A stretch of 58,155 nucleotides of DNA from Selenomonas sp. oral taxon 126 (GTDB lineage Bacteria; Bacillota; Negativicutes; Selenomonadales; Selenomonadaceae): contig NZ_CP016201.1 in assembly GCF_001683335.1 (NCBI RefSeq), positions 1,390,662 to 1,448,816 of the forward strand, written 5' to 3'. Below the pieces are notes generated by a model. That model did no database searches and had not been told where the DNA came from. It worked only from the letters and a program-made list of their open reading frames with translations. This document shows, in pieces, positions 33,936-42,270 of the stretch. Each line of letters starts with the position of its first letter. The first letter of the stretch is position 1. A program made the position numbers and the translations under genes.

Positions 33936-34715
33936 GTGCGTATTCTGAATGTGTGTAATTTGAAGGGCGGTGTGGGCAAGACGATTACGGCGGTGAATCT
34001 GGCGTATGTGTTTGCCTATGTGCATGGTCTGCGGGTGCTGGTGGTGGATAATGATAAGCAGGGGAATGCGAGTCGGTTTTTCGGGGTGTTCGGCTATGAG
34101 CGGCGGTGTGTGGGGGATCTTTTGACGGGGGCGGCTGCGGCGGATGAGGTGGTGCAGGCGACGCGCTATGACCGGATTGATTGTGTTCCTGCGAATATGA
34201 CGCTGCTGGAGGCGAATAAGGCGGTGCTGATGGATCCGCTGCGGCCGCAGCAGGGGCGGCTGAAGGAGGCGCTGAAGCCGCTGCAGGGGCGCTATGATTT
34301 CTGTGTTATTGATAATGCGCCGAATGAGGATATGAGTGTGATCAATGCGCTGGTGGCGGGGGATGATGTGCTGGTGCCGGTGAAGGTGGATCGGTTTACG
34401 TTCGACGGGGTGGATGAGTTGCTGCGCTGCATTGATGTGGTGCGGCGCAATTTCAATCCGCTGCTGCGGTTTTGCGGGTGTGTGATTACGAGTTTTCGCC
34501 GGAATGAGGTGAATGCGCAGGGGGCGGCGTTCCTTGCGGGGGCTGCGGGGTATCGGCTGCTGCAAACGCGGATCCGCTGGACGGATAAGGTGGATGAGTC
34601 AACGTTCGGTGCGCTGCCGGTGATGGTGCATTCGCCACGCTGCGGGGCGGCACGGGATTATGTGGCGCTGGCGCGGGAGTATTTGGGGATGTGTGATTTT
34701 GATGCGTGTGGATGA
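33936..34715 (+). CDS. parA: ParA-like partition ATPase
   Basis: A 259-residue ParA/Soj ATPase. The deviant Walker A KGGVGKTITAVNLA is at residues 10-23, switch I region VVDNDKQGNASRF (normally D-X-D-P-Q) at about 35-47, and Walker B FCVIDNAPN near 124. The usual DXDPQGN motif reads DNDKQGN here. GTG at 33936 is the start, with GGAGGTG upstream. It is followed 9 bases later by a ParB-domain gene, forming a partition-like operon inside an integrating phage. Confidence 0.9.
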   Translation: MRILNVCNLKGGVGKTITAVNLAYVFAYVHGLRVLVVDNDKQGNASRFFGVFGYERRCVGDLLTGAAAADEVVQATRYDRIDCVPANMTLLEANKAVLMDPLRPQQGRLKEALKPLQGRYDFCVIDNAPNEDMSVINALVAGDDVLVPVKVDRFTFDGVDELLRCIDVVRRNFNPLLRFCGCVITSFRRNEVNAQGAAFLAGAAGYRLLQTRIRWTDKVDESTFGALPVMVHSPRCGAARDYVALAREYLGMCDFDACG

Positions 34716-34724
34716 GGAGGGCTG

Positions 34725-35987
34725 ATGATGGCGGGTTTTGATATGATGGCGCTGATGAATGAGGTGTCGCAGGGGGCGGCGGCGCAGGGCGGTGCGGCGC
34801 GGCGGCGCTATGAGGTGGTGTCGCTGCCGCTCGATCTGTTGGTGCCGAATCCGCTGAATGGGTATGTGGTGGATGGGGTTGATGAGCTGGCGGATGCGAT
34901 TCTCCTCGCAGGGCGGGTGCTGCAGTGTGTGGTGGTGGAGCCGAAGGGGGCGGATGGCCGCTATGTGATTATCAGTGGGCACCGGCGCGTGCTGGCGTGC
35001 CGGAAGCTGGTGGAGGAGGGGCACGCGGAGTTCGCCGAGGTGCCGGCGTTGGTCGAGTATGAGAAGGATGCGTGTCTGCGGGAGCTGATGCTGATTTATT
35101 CAAATAGTTCGGCGCGGGTTCTCTCGGATGCGGAGAAGATGTATCAGGCGGAGCGGGCGACGCGGCTGCTGAAGGACTTGAAGGCGGCCGGGCGGTTGCA
35201 GGGGCGTGTGCGCGATGCGGTGGGGCGGATGCTGGGGGTTACGTCGGGGCAGCTGGCGCGCTATGCGGTGATTTCGGGCGGTCTCTCTAACGAGGGGCTG
35301 CGCAGGGGGTTCGAGGCGGGGCGGGTTGGTGTGAGTGTGGCGTATGAGGCGGCGTCTCTCACGCCCGAGGGGCAGGAGGAGGCTGCTGCGCGCCTCACGG
35401 CGGCGGGGGCGCTGTCGCTGCGGGATGTGGCGGAGCTGAAGGTGCAGGAGCGGAAGGTGCAGGAGGCTGCGCAGCGGGAGGTGCGGCGTAAGGAGGCTGT
35501 GCAGGAGGAGGTGCAGGGCGCCTCTGCGGGGGGCGGCGGTGATGCGTTCAAGGCGCCCCTTCCACCGCAAGCGGTCCCCCTCCCCCGTAGTGACGGGGGA
35601 GGCTCCGAGGTGCGGAAGGCGGGGCGTTTGCAGCGGTTTTATTTGTCGCATCCGTATACGGGGGATGAGGAGAAGAACAGGGCGGAGGCGGCGCGGATTC
35701 AGCGCTTTCTGCAGGAGCGTTTTCCTGATGTGGTGTTCTTCAATCCGCTGGCGATGTTTGCGCCGCTGGAGGGTGTGCCGTATGAGCAGGTGATGCGGCT
35801 GTGTATGGAGGTGCTGCGCTCGTGTGATGCGATTGTGATGGCGGGGCGGTATTCGTCGAGTAATGGCTGTCAGGAGGAGTATGCGGCGGCGCATGCGGCG
35901 CGGCTGCGGGTGCTGTTTTATGTGGGGGGCGATGCGCCTTTGTGTTCGTTGAAGGAGCTGCGCGCGCGTGAGGCGCGCAGATGGTGA
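34725..35987 (+). CDS. parB: ParB domain fused to a DUF4406 domain
   Basis: A 420-residue fusion. Residues about 28-230 are a ParB/Srx-like domain: LLVPNPLNGY, IISGHRRVLACRKL (box II, GHRR), then a helix-turn-helix region LGVTSGQLARYAVIS. Residues about 230-275 are charged coiled coil. Residues 276-294 (FKAPLPPQAVPLPRSDGGG) are encoded by a palindromic repeat. Residues 304-410 form a DUF4406 / nucleoside deoxyribosyltransferase-like domain, starting FYLSHPYTGDE and with SSSNGCQEEYAAA. DUF4406 proteins are often separate small phage enzymes. The fusion suggests a DNA-bound protein with a nucleotide-processing or nucleotide-sensing tail; this is inference. Confidence 0.88.
   Translation: MMAGFDMMALMNEVSQGAAAQGGAARRRYEVVSLPLDLLVPNPLNGYVVDGVDELADAILLAGRVLQCVVVEPKGADGRYVIISGHRRVLACRKLVEEGHAEFAEVPALVEYEKDACLRELMLIYSNSSARVLSDAEKMYQAERATRLLKDLKAAGRLQGRVRDAVGRMLGVTSGQLARYAVISGGLSNEGLRRGFEAGRVGVSVAYEAASLTPEGQEEAAARLTAAGALSLRDVAELKVQERKVQEAAQREVRRKEAVQEEVQGASAGGGGDAFKAPLPPQAVPLPRSDGGGSEVRKAGRLQRFYLSHPYTGDEEKNRAEAARIQRFLQERFPDVVFFNPLAMFAPLEGVPYEQVMRLCMEVLRSCDAIVMAGRYSSSNGCQEEYAAAHAARLRVLFYVGGDAPLCSLKELRAREARRW
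35549..35608. repeat. Palindromic repeat inserted in frame within parB
   Basis: GGCGCCCCTTCCACCGC, then GCGGTCCCCCTCCCCCGT and a CCCCCGT/ACGGGGG hairpin, closely match the reverse complement of 3092-3133 and the arm at 2879-2933 in the kdsB gap. The insertion keeps the reading frame and encodes a proline-rich linker. Confidence 0.75.
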
Positions 35988-35999
35988 GGAGGATGCGGT

Positions 36000-36467
36000 A
36001 TGAAGAAGCGCAGGGTGACGCTGCTGAAGGTGAAGAAGGGTGTGTATACGGTGGGCTGGGAGGTGTTCCAACCGGCGACGAATGGGTATGATGCGTATCG
36101 GCTGGTGTGTGAGGATGTGCCGCGCCCGGAGCTGAAGGATACGCTCCAGGCGCTGGCGGTGTATGTGGCTGAGGTCTGTGAGCTGCCGAAGGAGGCGGCG
36201 GAGCGGATTTTGGTGTCGGGGGTTAAGCTGTCGCATAAGGGTGATAAGGTGTTTTGTGTGTCGATGATGGCGCAGTTTCTGCTGCATTCGAGTAAGGAGC
36301 CGCTGGTGCTGGATACGCCGCCGCGCCCGAATGTGGGGGAGGAGCACGCGTTCTGTATGAGTTCGGCGCTGGCGTATGATCTGAATATGCTGCTGGATGA
36401 GGTGTGGCGGTATGTGGATGGGGAGCGCGCGCAGGGGTCGCTGCAGTTCGAGAAGGATGTGGCGTGA
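36000..36467 (+). CDS. Conserved phage protein of unknown function
   Basis: A 155-residue protein starting MKKRRVTLLKVKKGVYTVGW. The pattern of a basic beta-strand start, then YRLVCEDVPRPELKDTLQAL, then CELPKEAAERILVSGV is familiar from small conserved proteins of Firmicute phages that sit near recombination or replication genes; the family has no assigned function that I know. It follows parB by 12 bases with GAGGAGG upstream. Confidence 0.7.
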   Translation: MKKRRVTLLKVKKGVYTVGWEVFQPATNGYDAYRLVCEDVPRPELKDTLQALAVYVAEVCELPKEAAERILVSGVKLSHKGDKVFCVSMMAQFLLHSSKEPLVLDTPPRPNVGEEHAFCMSSALAYDLNMLLDEVWRYVDGERAQGSLQFEKDVA

Positions 36468-36641
36468 TTCTATCCGTCTTTGTGGTGTTTCTTTCTATAT
36501 AGTATGTATCTGATCGGGCAGATGTGTGAATAAAATAGAATGAGGTTCATTTTATTCGTCGGGGGCGCTATGCCCTTGTCTGCTCGATTAAGGAATTAAT
36601 ATATCGACATAATTATGCATCTGCGGGGAGGTGGGGCGAAG

Positions 36642-37385
36642 ATGGCATACATGCGTTCGAGTTGGATGTCTCATGATGGGCGGTTCCGTATCGAGAAGCG
36701 GTATTTTTCGCATCGTGCTGTTCCAAGTTCGCCCGAGGTGCGGGAGCAGCGGGCAAGGAAGCAAAATATGACGAGGGCGGCGCAGGCGGAGGTGAATCGG
36801 CGGCTGCGGGCGGAGAAGCTGTCGCGTCTCTTGCTGGATAATTTCACGTCCGGGGATTGGTATTTTACGCTGACGCTTGCGGAGGTGATGGATGCCGCTG
36901 CGCTGCAGGAGGCGTTTGCACAGTTTAAGCGGCGCGTGCGGGCGATCTACAGGAAGGCGGGGGTGCCGGCGCGATATATTTCTGTGCTGGAGAATCTCTC
37001 CGGCGGGGGGCGGCCGCATGGGCATATTCTGCTGCCGGCGCTGGGGAAGGCGGAGCTTGAAAGGATCAAGGCGCTGTGGCCGCATGGGAATGTGGAAGTG
37101 AAGCTGTACGGGGGGCATGTGCGGGATGCGGAGCGGCTGGCGGATTATTTCACGAAGGAAAAAATCGCGGCGCGTTCGGGGCGGATCCAGCCGAGCAGGA
37201 ATCTGATCCGCACGGAGCCGAAGCGGTCGCGGGTGTCGCGTTCGGAGGTGTTCAAGCGGGAGATCGCTGCGCCAAAGGGCTATCGCCTGCTGAAGGATTT
37301 GTCGTATTCTACGTTTACGGCGGAGGGGTATCCGCTGGTGATTGCGTTTTTCGAGCGGATGCCGGAGGTGCGCGGGTATGGATAA
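36642..37385 (+). CDS. HUH-type rolling-circle replication initiator-like protein
   Basis: A 247-residue protein resembling the rolling-circle replication-associated proteins of Firmicute prophages. The N-terminal TRAAQAEVNRRLRAEKLSRL block leads to the sheet strand WYFTLTL, and the metal-binding HUH motif is GRPHGHILLP near residue 127. A candidate catalytic Tyr lies in the DYFTKEKIA helix near residue 168. Such proteins nick DNA to prime replication or regulate copy number. GGGGAGGTGGGG precedes ATG 36642. The 174 bases upstream hold no gene. Confidence 0.78.
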   Translation: MAYMRSSWMSHDGRFRIEKRYFSHRAVPSSPEVREQRARKQNMTRAAQAEVNRRLRAEKLSRLLLDNFTSGDWYFTLTLAEVMDAAALQEAFAQFKRRVRAIYRKAGVPARYISVLENLSGGGRPHGHILLPALGKAELERIKALWPHGNVEVKLYGGHVRDAERLADYFTKEKIAARSGRIQPSRNLIRTEPKRSRVSRSEVFKREIAAPKGYRLLKDLSYSTFTAEGYPLVIAFFERMPEVRGYG

Positions 37386-37749
37386 GGGGGTGTTCGCGCG
37401 GGTGGATGCGATGCTGTATGCGGCGGAGGGTGCGGTGCGCTGCGCTCCGCGCTACGGGGTGCGTGCGGGGAGGGATCCGACGCCGGAGGATGCGCTGCGG
37501 AATTTGGAGGCGCGGGTGTGCCCTGATGTGCCGGAGGGGTGGCTGCGGGTGGCGGCGGCGGTGCGCGCGCATTTTGCCGGCTCGCGTGTGGGGGAGGTGT
37601 ATGTGCGCCGTTATGTGCGGCGGCAGGGGTATCGGCGGGTGTGCCGGGAGCTGTTCCTGAGCCGCAATGCGTTCTATGAGGCGGTGCGGGAGGTGCGTTT
37701 TTTTGCGGTGGCGTGTGCGTGTCAGTTGGGGCTGATGCGCGTGTTTTAG
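37378..37749 (+). CDS. Putative late transcription regulator (sigma-like HTH)
   Basis: A 123-residue protein whose C-terminal 45 residues (YVRRQGYRRVCRELFLSRNA followed by a basic recognition helix) resemble the region 4-type helix-turn-helix of ArpU/RinA-like late regulators. It is the last gene before the non-coding interval and the terminase genes, the standard position for an activator of late transcription. Its start overlaps the previous stop by 8 bases. The family assignment is tentative because the HTH is the only signal. Confidence 0.55.
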   Translation: MDKGVFARVDAMLYAAEGAVRCAPRYGVRAGRDPTPEDALRNLEARVCPDVPEGWLRVAAAVRAHFAGSRVGEVYVRRYVRRQGYRRVCRELFLSRNAFYEAVREVRFFAVACACQLGLMRVF

Positions 37750-37810
37750 TGCGCGTTTGGTATTTTTTCTAAGTCCTTTGTGTTTTCTGGGAATTTTTGT
37801 GAAAAATAGG

Positions 37811-37819
37811 TGTTATACT
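37811..37819 (+). promoter_or_regulatory. Extended -10 element, candidate late promoter
   Basis: TGTTATACT at 37811-37819 matches an extended -10. No clear -35 is present, consistent with a promoter that needs an activator such as the preceding HTH protein. Confidence 0.45.
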
Positions 37820-37832
37820 GGGTAGTGTAAGG

Positions 37833-37863
37833 GTCATGTGCCTCCGGGGCATGTGGCTTTTTT
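37833..37863 (+). terminator. Hairpin with T run before the terminase genes
   Basis: GTCATGTGCC / GGCATGTGGC stem (two wobble pairs, one mismatch) around a 5-base loop, then T6. It lies just downstream of the candidate late promoter, so it could act as an antitermination checkpoint. The interval 37750-38007 is otherwise empty. Confidence 0.6.
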
Positions 37864-38007
37864 GTTGCCCCGAGGAAGGGGCGAAGATGCGGGGATTTTT
37901 TCGCCGGTTTTTGCGGCGGTGATTTTACACATGGAGGTGCCGAAAAAGGGCGGTCTGCCGGAAGGGGTGTGAGGGCAGGCGGCTCTAGGGAGGGGAGGGT
38001 GTTCGCT

Positions 38008-38484
38008 ATGGCACGGCAGGTTTACAGTTTCATAAACTCGAGGCAGAAAAATAAGTTCTTAAATACTTATTTGACGACGGGGACGATCGGGTCGGCGGCG
38101 CAGGCGTGCGGGATGACGCGGCAGACGCACTATAACTGGCTGAAGGAGGATCCGTCGTACCGCAGGGCGTTCGAGGAGGCGAAGGTGATGGCGGGCGATA
38201 TCCTCGAGGAGGAGGCGTTCCGCAGGGCGGTGGAGGGGTGTGAGGTGGGTGTGTACTATAAGGGCAGGAAGGTGGATTCGTACCGCAAGATGAGTGATGC
38301 GCTGCTGATTCTCCTCCTAAAGGGGGCAAAGCCGGATGTGTATGCGGAGCGGCAGGAGACGCGGATTTCAGGTGAGCTGACGCTGAATATGGCGGCGGCG
38401 CTGAAGGATGCGCGGGAGCGGATTAAGAATGCGGCGGGCGCTGCTGCGGATAAGGGGGCGGATGTGCTTTGCGGCGGGAGTTGA
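38008..38484 (+). CDS. terS: Terminase small subunit
   Basis: A 158-residue DNA-recognition subunit of the packaging motor. The N-terminal helix-turn-helix (TIGSAAQACGMTRQTHYNWL) and the following EEAKVMAGDILEEEAFRRAV helix are typical of TerS. GGGAGGGTG lies upstream of ATG 38008; the earlier in-frame start is unsupported. The 3' end overlaps the TerL start by 16 bases. Confidence 0.85.
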   Translation: MARQVYSFINSRQKNKFLNTYLTTGTIGSAAQACGMTRQTHYNWLKEDPSYRRAFEEAKVMAGDILEEEAFRRAVEGCEVGVYYKGRKVDSYRKMSDALLILLLKGAKPDVYAERQETRISGELTLNMAAALKDARERIKNAAGAAADKGADVLCGGS

Positions 38485-39896
38485 TTGAGTTTCTGGCCGC
38501 GCTCGCGTATGATCCTGTGGCGTTTGTGTATGGGGCGTTCCCGTGGGGGGAGGGTGATCTCAAAGGGCAGGAGCCGCAGGTGTGGCAGCTGGATCTGCTC
38601 GCGGATGTCCGCGATGGTCTGAAAGTCCCGGGGCAGGTGATCCGCGAGGCGGTTGCATCAGGCCACGGGATCGGCAAGTCTGCGCTTGTTGCGTGGCTGG
38701 TGCTCTGGGCGATCGCAACGCATGAGGATACGCGCGGGGTGGTGACGGCGAATACGGATACGCAGCTCAAGAGTAAGACGTGGCCGGAGCTTGCGCGCTG
38801 GTATGAGCGGTTTATCGCGAAGGAGTTGTTTACGTATACGGCGACGGCGATTTTTTCGAATGAGCCGGGGCATGAGCGGACGTGGCGGGTGGATGCGATT
38901 CCGTGGAATGAGCATCACAGTGAGTCGTTTGCGGGTCTGCACAATCAGGGGAAGCGGATTCTCTTGGTGTTCGATGAGGCGTCGGCGATTGCGAATGTGA
39001 TTTGGGAGGTGGCGGAGGGTGCGCTGACGGACAGGGATACGGAGGTTGTATGGTGTGCGTTCGGGAATCCGACGCGTACGAGCGGGCGGTTCTATGACTG
39101 TTTCCACCGTGACCGCGCGCTCTGGCATACGCGGCAGGTGGACAGCCGCTCGGTTGCGATCAGCAATAAGGAGCTGATCGCGGAGTGGGCGCGGACGCGG
39201 GGTGAGGACAGCGATTTTTTTAAGGTGCGTGTGCGCGGGGTGTTTCCGTCGGCGTCGGAGCTGCAGTTTATTTCGTCGGCGCTGGTGGAGGCGGCGGTGC
39301 AGCGGGTGGTTCATCCGCATGAGTTCGATTTCGCACCTGCTGTTATCGGGGTGGATCCTGCGTGGACGGGGGAGGACAGTCTCGAGGTTTTCCTCAGGCA
39401 GGGGTCGATGTGCCGTCATCTGGCGTCGTATGAAAAAAACGATGATGATGTGTATATGGCGGAGCGCATCGCTTACCTCGAGGATAAGTATCATGCGGTG
39501 TCGGTGAATATTGATCAGGGCTATGGGACGGGGATCTATTCTGTCGGCCGCAATATGGGGCGCGCGTGGCATTTGGTGTCGTTCGCAGGCAAACCCCGCG
39601 ATGATTACTATGCGAATAAGCGTGCCGAGATGTGGGGCGATATGAAGGAGTGGATTAAGTCGGTGGGGGCGCTGCCGGATGATGAAGAGCTGCGCGATGA
39701 TCTGACGGGTCCGGAGGCGTTCGTGAATGGCAGCGGGCGTTTGCAGCTGGAGTCGAAGGCGGATATGAAAAAGCGCGGGCTTGCCTCGCCGAATAAGGCG
39801 GATGCGCTGGCGCTGACGTTTGCGTTTCCTGTCAGGGCGTCTCCGCGCGCGCGGGGGGCTGCGATGTGCAATACGGTGTATGATCCGTTTGCATAG
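38469..39896 (+). CDS. terL: Terminase large subunit
   Basis: A 475-residue packaging ATPase and nuclease. Walker A is SGHGIGKSAL near residue 64, Walker B ILLVFDEAS near 164, the coupling motif WCAFGNPTRTSG follows, and the RNase H-like nuclease begins VIGVDPAWTGED near residue 293. The TTG start overlaps terS; AAGGGGG lies 9 bases upstream. A second TTG four codons later is an alternative. It resembles terminases of short-tailed phages. Confidence 0.93.
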   Translation: MRRELIEFLAALAYDPVAFVYGAFPWGEGDLKGQEPQVWQLDLLADVRDGLKVPGQVIREAVASGHGIGKSALVAWLVLWAIATHEDTRGVVTANTDTQLKSKTWPELARWYERFIAKELFTYTATAIFSNEPGHERTWRVDAIPWNEHHSESFAGLHNQGKRILLVFDEASAIANVIWEVAEGALTDRDTEVVWCAFGNPTRTSGRFYDCFHRDRALWHTRQVDSRSVAISNKELIAEWARTRGEDSDFFKVRVRGVFPSASELQFISSALVEAAVQRVVHPHEFDFAPAVIGVDPAWTGEDSLEVFLRQGSMCRHLASYEKNDDDVYMAERIAYLEDKYHAVSVNIDQGYGTGIYSVGRNMGRAWHLVSFAGKPRDDYYANKRAEMWGDMKEWIKSVGALPDDEELRDDLTGPEAFVNGSGRLQLESKADMKKRGLASPNKADALALTFAFPVRASPRARGAAMCNTVYDPFA

Positions 39897-39928
39897 GGGT
39901 TGGTGCTCGGATGAAGGGGGGTGATGCG

Positions 39929-40141
39929 ATGTGCAGCGGAGGTGGTGGCGGCGGTTATACGCCGCCGCCGAAGGTGGATCCTGCGCCGACGCCGGTGCAG
40001 TCGTCGGATGTTGGCGTGAAGGATAATGCGTCGGGGGCGCAGAGGCGCAGGCGCGGGCGCAGTTCGACGATGCTTTCGAGTGACCGCGATACGATTCTTG
40101 GGACGCTCGCCGGAGGCGGTTCCCGTACGACGCTCGGTTAG
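39929..40141 (+). CDS. Small phage protein between terminase and connector
   Basis: A 70-residue protein beginning with a cysteine and a Gly6 run (MCSGGGGGGYTPPPK), then a polar middle and a basic RRRRGRSS stretch. Proteins of this composition occur at the same place in many T7-like and BPP-1-like phages, but no function is known. ATG 39929 has AAGGGGGGTGA upstream; ATG 39911 would use a weaker site. Confidence 0.65.
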   Translation: MCSGGGGGGYTPPPKVDPAPTPVQSSDVGVKDNASGAQRRRRGRSSTMLSSDRDTILGTLAGGGSRTTLG

Positions 40142-40149
40142 GAGGATGT

Positions 40150-41907
40150 ATGCAGGAGGAGTTTTCTAAAGGGGCGCGGCTGCCCCCGCTGATTCGTGCT
40201 TCGGATGTTGCGGCGCGTCTTTCTCTCAGGCGCAGGGAGATCGCGCTGTCGGTGCGGCAGCTGATGGAGAAGCGCCATACGTATGAGGGGCGCTGGAAGG
40301 AGATTCGCAGGTTCCAGCTGCCGTATATCGGGGCGTTCGACGGTGTGGATGATGAGTCGAATGCGGGAAGACGCAAGGATACGGGTGTCTGGCATAACTG
40401 TGCATGGGACTGTAATCAGATTTTTGCGGCGGGGGTGATGGGCGGTCTTACGCCGCCGTCGCGCCGCTGGTTCCGTCTGGATTTTGCAAACCGCGATCTG
40501 AAGGATAATTCCGATCTTGGGCGGATTCTGGATGTGCGGATGGAAGTTATGGCGGATGTGCTGGAAAAGAGTAATTTCTATACGGCGGTGCACAGTTGCT
40601 ATCTGGAGCTTGCGTTCGGGCAGGCGCCGCTCGGGATTTTCCCGGATGCGCAATACGGGGTGCATTTCGTTCCGTACCCGATCGGCAGCTATGCGATGGA
40701 GAATGGTTCCGACGGGTCGGTGCAGTCGTTCTGCCGCCGCTGGAAGATGTCGGCGGCGCAGCTGGTGGATAAGTTCGGGGCGGAGAATGTGCCGGAGTAT
40801 GTCCGCGATGAGCTGGCAAATGGGCCGGGGATGAAGGCGGATCATTCTGTGATCTGGTATGTGGGGGCGAATCGCTGTCACGATCCCGCGCGGCTTGGCA
40901 GCTGCTATCTGCCCTATCTGTCGGTTTACTATGTGGAGGGGGCTGCTGAGGAGGAGTTTCTCCATGTGGGCGGGTTCCATGAGTGGCCGGTGCCGGTTGC
41001 CCGCTATCTGATTACGGGCAATGAGAGTTATGGCAAGGGACCCGGCTGGTTCGCGGAGGGGGATGCGAAGGTGCTGCATCTCCTGGAGAAGGATAAGCTA
41101 ACGATGGTGGAGCTGGCGGTGAAGCCTCCTGTGGCTGCGACGCCTGATCTTGCGATGAAGGGGATCAATCTGGTGCCGGGCGGCAAGACGTTTGTGGAGC
41201 AGCGCGATGCGGTGATGCCGCTGTTTCAGGTGCAGGGGAATTTGGAGCATCTGAAGGAGGTGGTGGCAGATGTGACGACGCGCATTAAGCGCGCGTACAG
41301 TGCGGATCTGTTTATGATGCTGGAGCAGCAGGATAAGAGTATGACGGCGCGTGAGGTGCTGGAACGCACGCAGGAGAAGATGAATATTCTGGGGCCTGTG
41401 GTGCAGCGGATGCAGTTCGAGTTCCTGGGGCGGATTATCGAGCGGGTTTACAATATTCTCGACCGCGCGCGGATGTTCCCGGAGCCGGAGGATCCTCAGA
41501 TGGCAGAGGTTCTGCGCGATGAGGAGCTACGGATTGAGTATATTTCTCCGCTTGCGCAGGCGCAGAAGATGTCGGGGCTGGTGAATATTGAGCAGGCGGT
41601 TGCGTTCGTGGCACAGATTGCGCAGTTCCATCAGGATGTTCTGGATAAGGTGGACTGGAATGAGTCGGTGAATCGCTATTTCGATATGCTGGGCGCGCCT
41701 GCGGCGATGAAGCGGACGGATGATGCGTTTGCAGAGATTCAGGAGCAGAAGCGCGCGGCTGCCGAGAAGGCGCAGGAGATGCAGGAGGCTGCCGCGATGG
41801 CCGAGATGGCGGCTCCGGCTGCGCAGGCGGCGAAGAATGCGACGGAGGCGGCAAGGGGCGGCAATCCCGCGCTGCAGCAGCTGCTCGGTATGGGGGCGGT
41901 CGGATAG
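40150..41907 (+). CDS. Head-tail connector (portal) protein, T7 gp8-like
   Basis: A 585-residue portal of the podovirus head-tail connecting family. Recognisable blocks are KRHTYEGRWKEI near the N-terminus, WHNCAWDCNQIFAAGVMGGLTPPSRRW near residue 80 (given here in part as GVMGGLTPPSRRW), the DKLTMVELAVKPP region, and the SADLFMMLEQQDKSMTARE motif near 380. The last 60 residues are an Ala/Gln/Glu-rich coiled-coil tail. It forms the dodecameric ring through which DNA is packaged. Confidence 0.92.
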   Translation: MQEEFSKGARLPPLIRASDVAARLSLRRREIALSVRQLMEKRHTYEGRWKEIRRFQLPYIGAFDGVDDESNAGRRKDTGVWHNCAWDCNQIFAAGVMGGLTPPSRRWFRLDFANRDLKDNSDLGRILDVRMEVMADVLEKSNFYTAVHSCYLELAFGQAPLGIFPDAQYGVHFVPYPIGSYAMENGSDGSVQSFCRRWKMSAAQLVDKFGAENVPEYVRDELANGPGMKADHSVIWYVGANRCHDPARLGSCYLPYLSVYYVEGAAEEEFLHVGGFHEWPVPVARYLITGNESYGKGPGWFAEGDAKVLHLLEKDKLTMVELAVKPPVAATPDLAMKGINLVPGGKTFVEQRDAVMPLFQVQGNLEHLKEVVADVTTRIKRAYSADLFMMLEQQDKSMTAREVLERTQEKMNILGPVVQRMQFEFLGRIIERVYNILDRARMFPEPEDPQMAEVLRDEELRIEYISPLAQAQKMSGLVNIEQAVAFVAQIAQFHQDVLDKVDWNESVNRYFDMLGAPAAMKRTDDAFAEIQEQKRAAAEKAQEMQEAAAMAEMAAPAAQAAKNATEAARGGNPALQQLLGMGAVG

Positions 41908-41916
41908 GAGGTTGCG

Positions 41917-42270
41917 ATGGTATACGAGGGGGCTCCCGCTGATCAGATGCGGCGGATTGCAGATGGCAAGATTGCGGTGAAGGATCGGGCGGCGCTTCTC
42001 TATCTGCTGGATGCGCCGGAGGGACGCTGGTTCCTGATGCGGCTGTTTGAGCGCTGTCATCTCCTCGGCGGTGCGCTGCCTGCGGATGATGTGAATGTGC
42101 TGCTGATCCGCGAGGGGGAGCGGCGTGTGGGGCTGCATATCCAAAAGCTGGTGACGGATGATCCGGCGGCTCTGTCGGCACGGCAGGAGGCGGAGCGCGA
42201 GTATTATGCGTTTCTGCATGAGCTGCAGGAGCTGATTGCGGCGGTGGAATCGAAGGAGGAAGGCATATGA
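41917..42270 (+). CDS. Bbp19-like phage protein
   Basis: A 117-residue protein matching the Bbp19 family of phage BPP-1 relatives: GRWFLMRLFERCHLL near residue 28, LLIREGERRVGLHI near 63, then ALSARQEAEREYYAF. The family is found in the head-gene block of these phages; its exact role is not established. It lies between the connector and scaffold genes, overlapping the latter by four bases. Confidence 0.8.
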   Translation: MVYEGAPADQMRRIADGKIAVKDRAALLYLLDAPEGRWFLMRLFERCHLLGGALPADDVNVLLIREGERRVGLHIQKLVTDDPAALSARQEAEREYYAFLHELQELIAAVESKEEGI

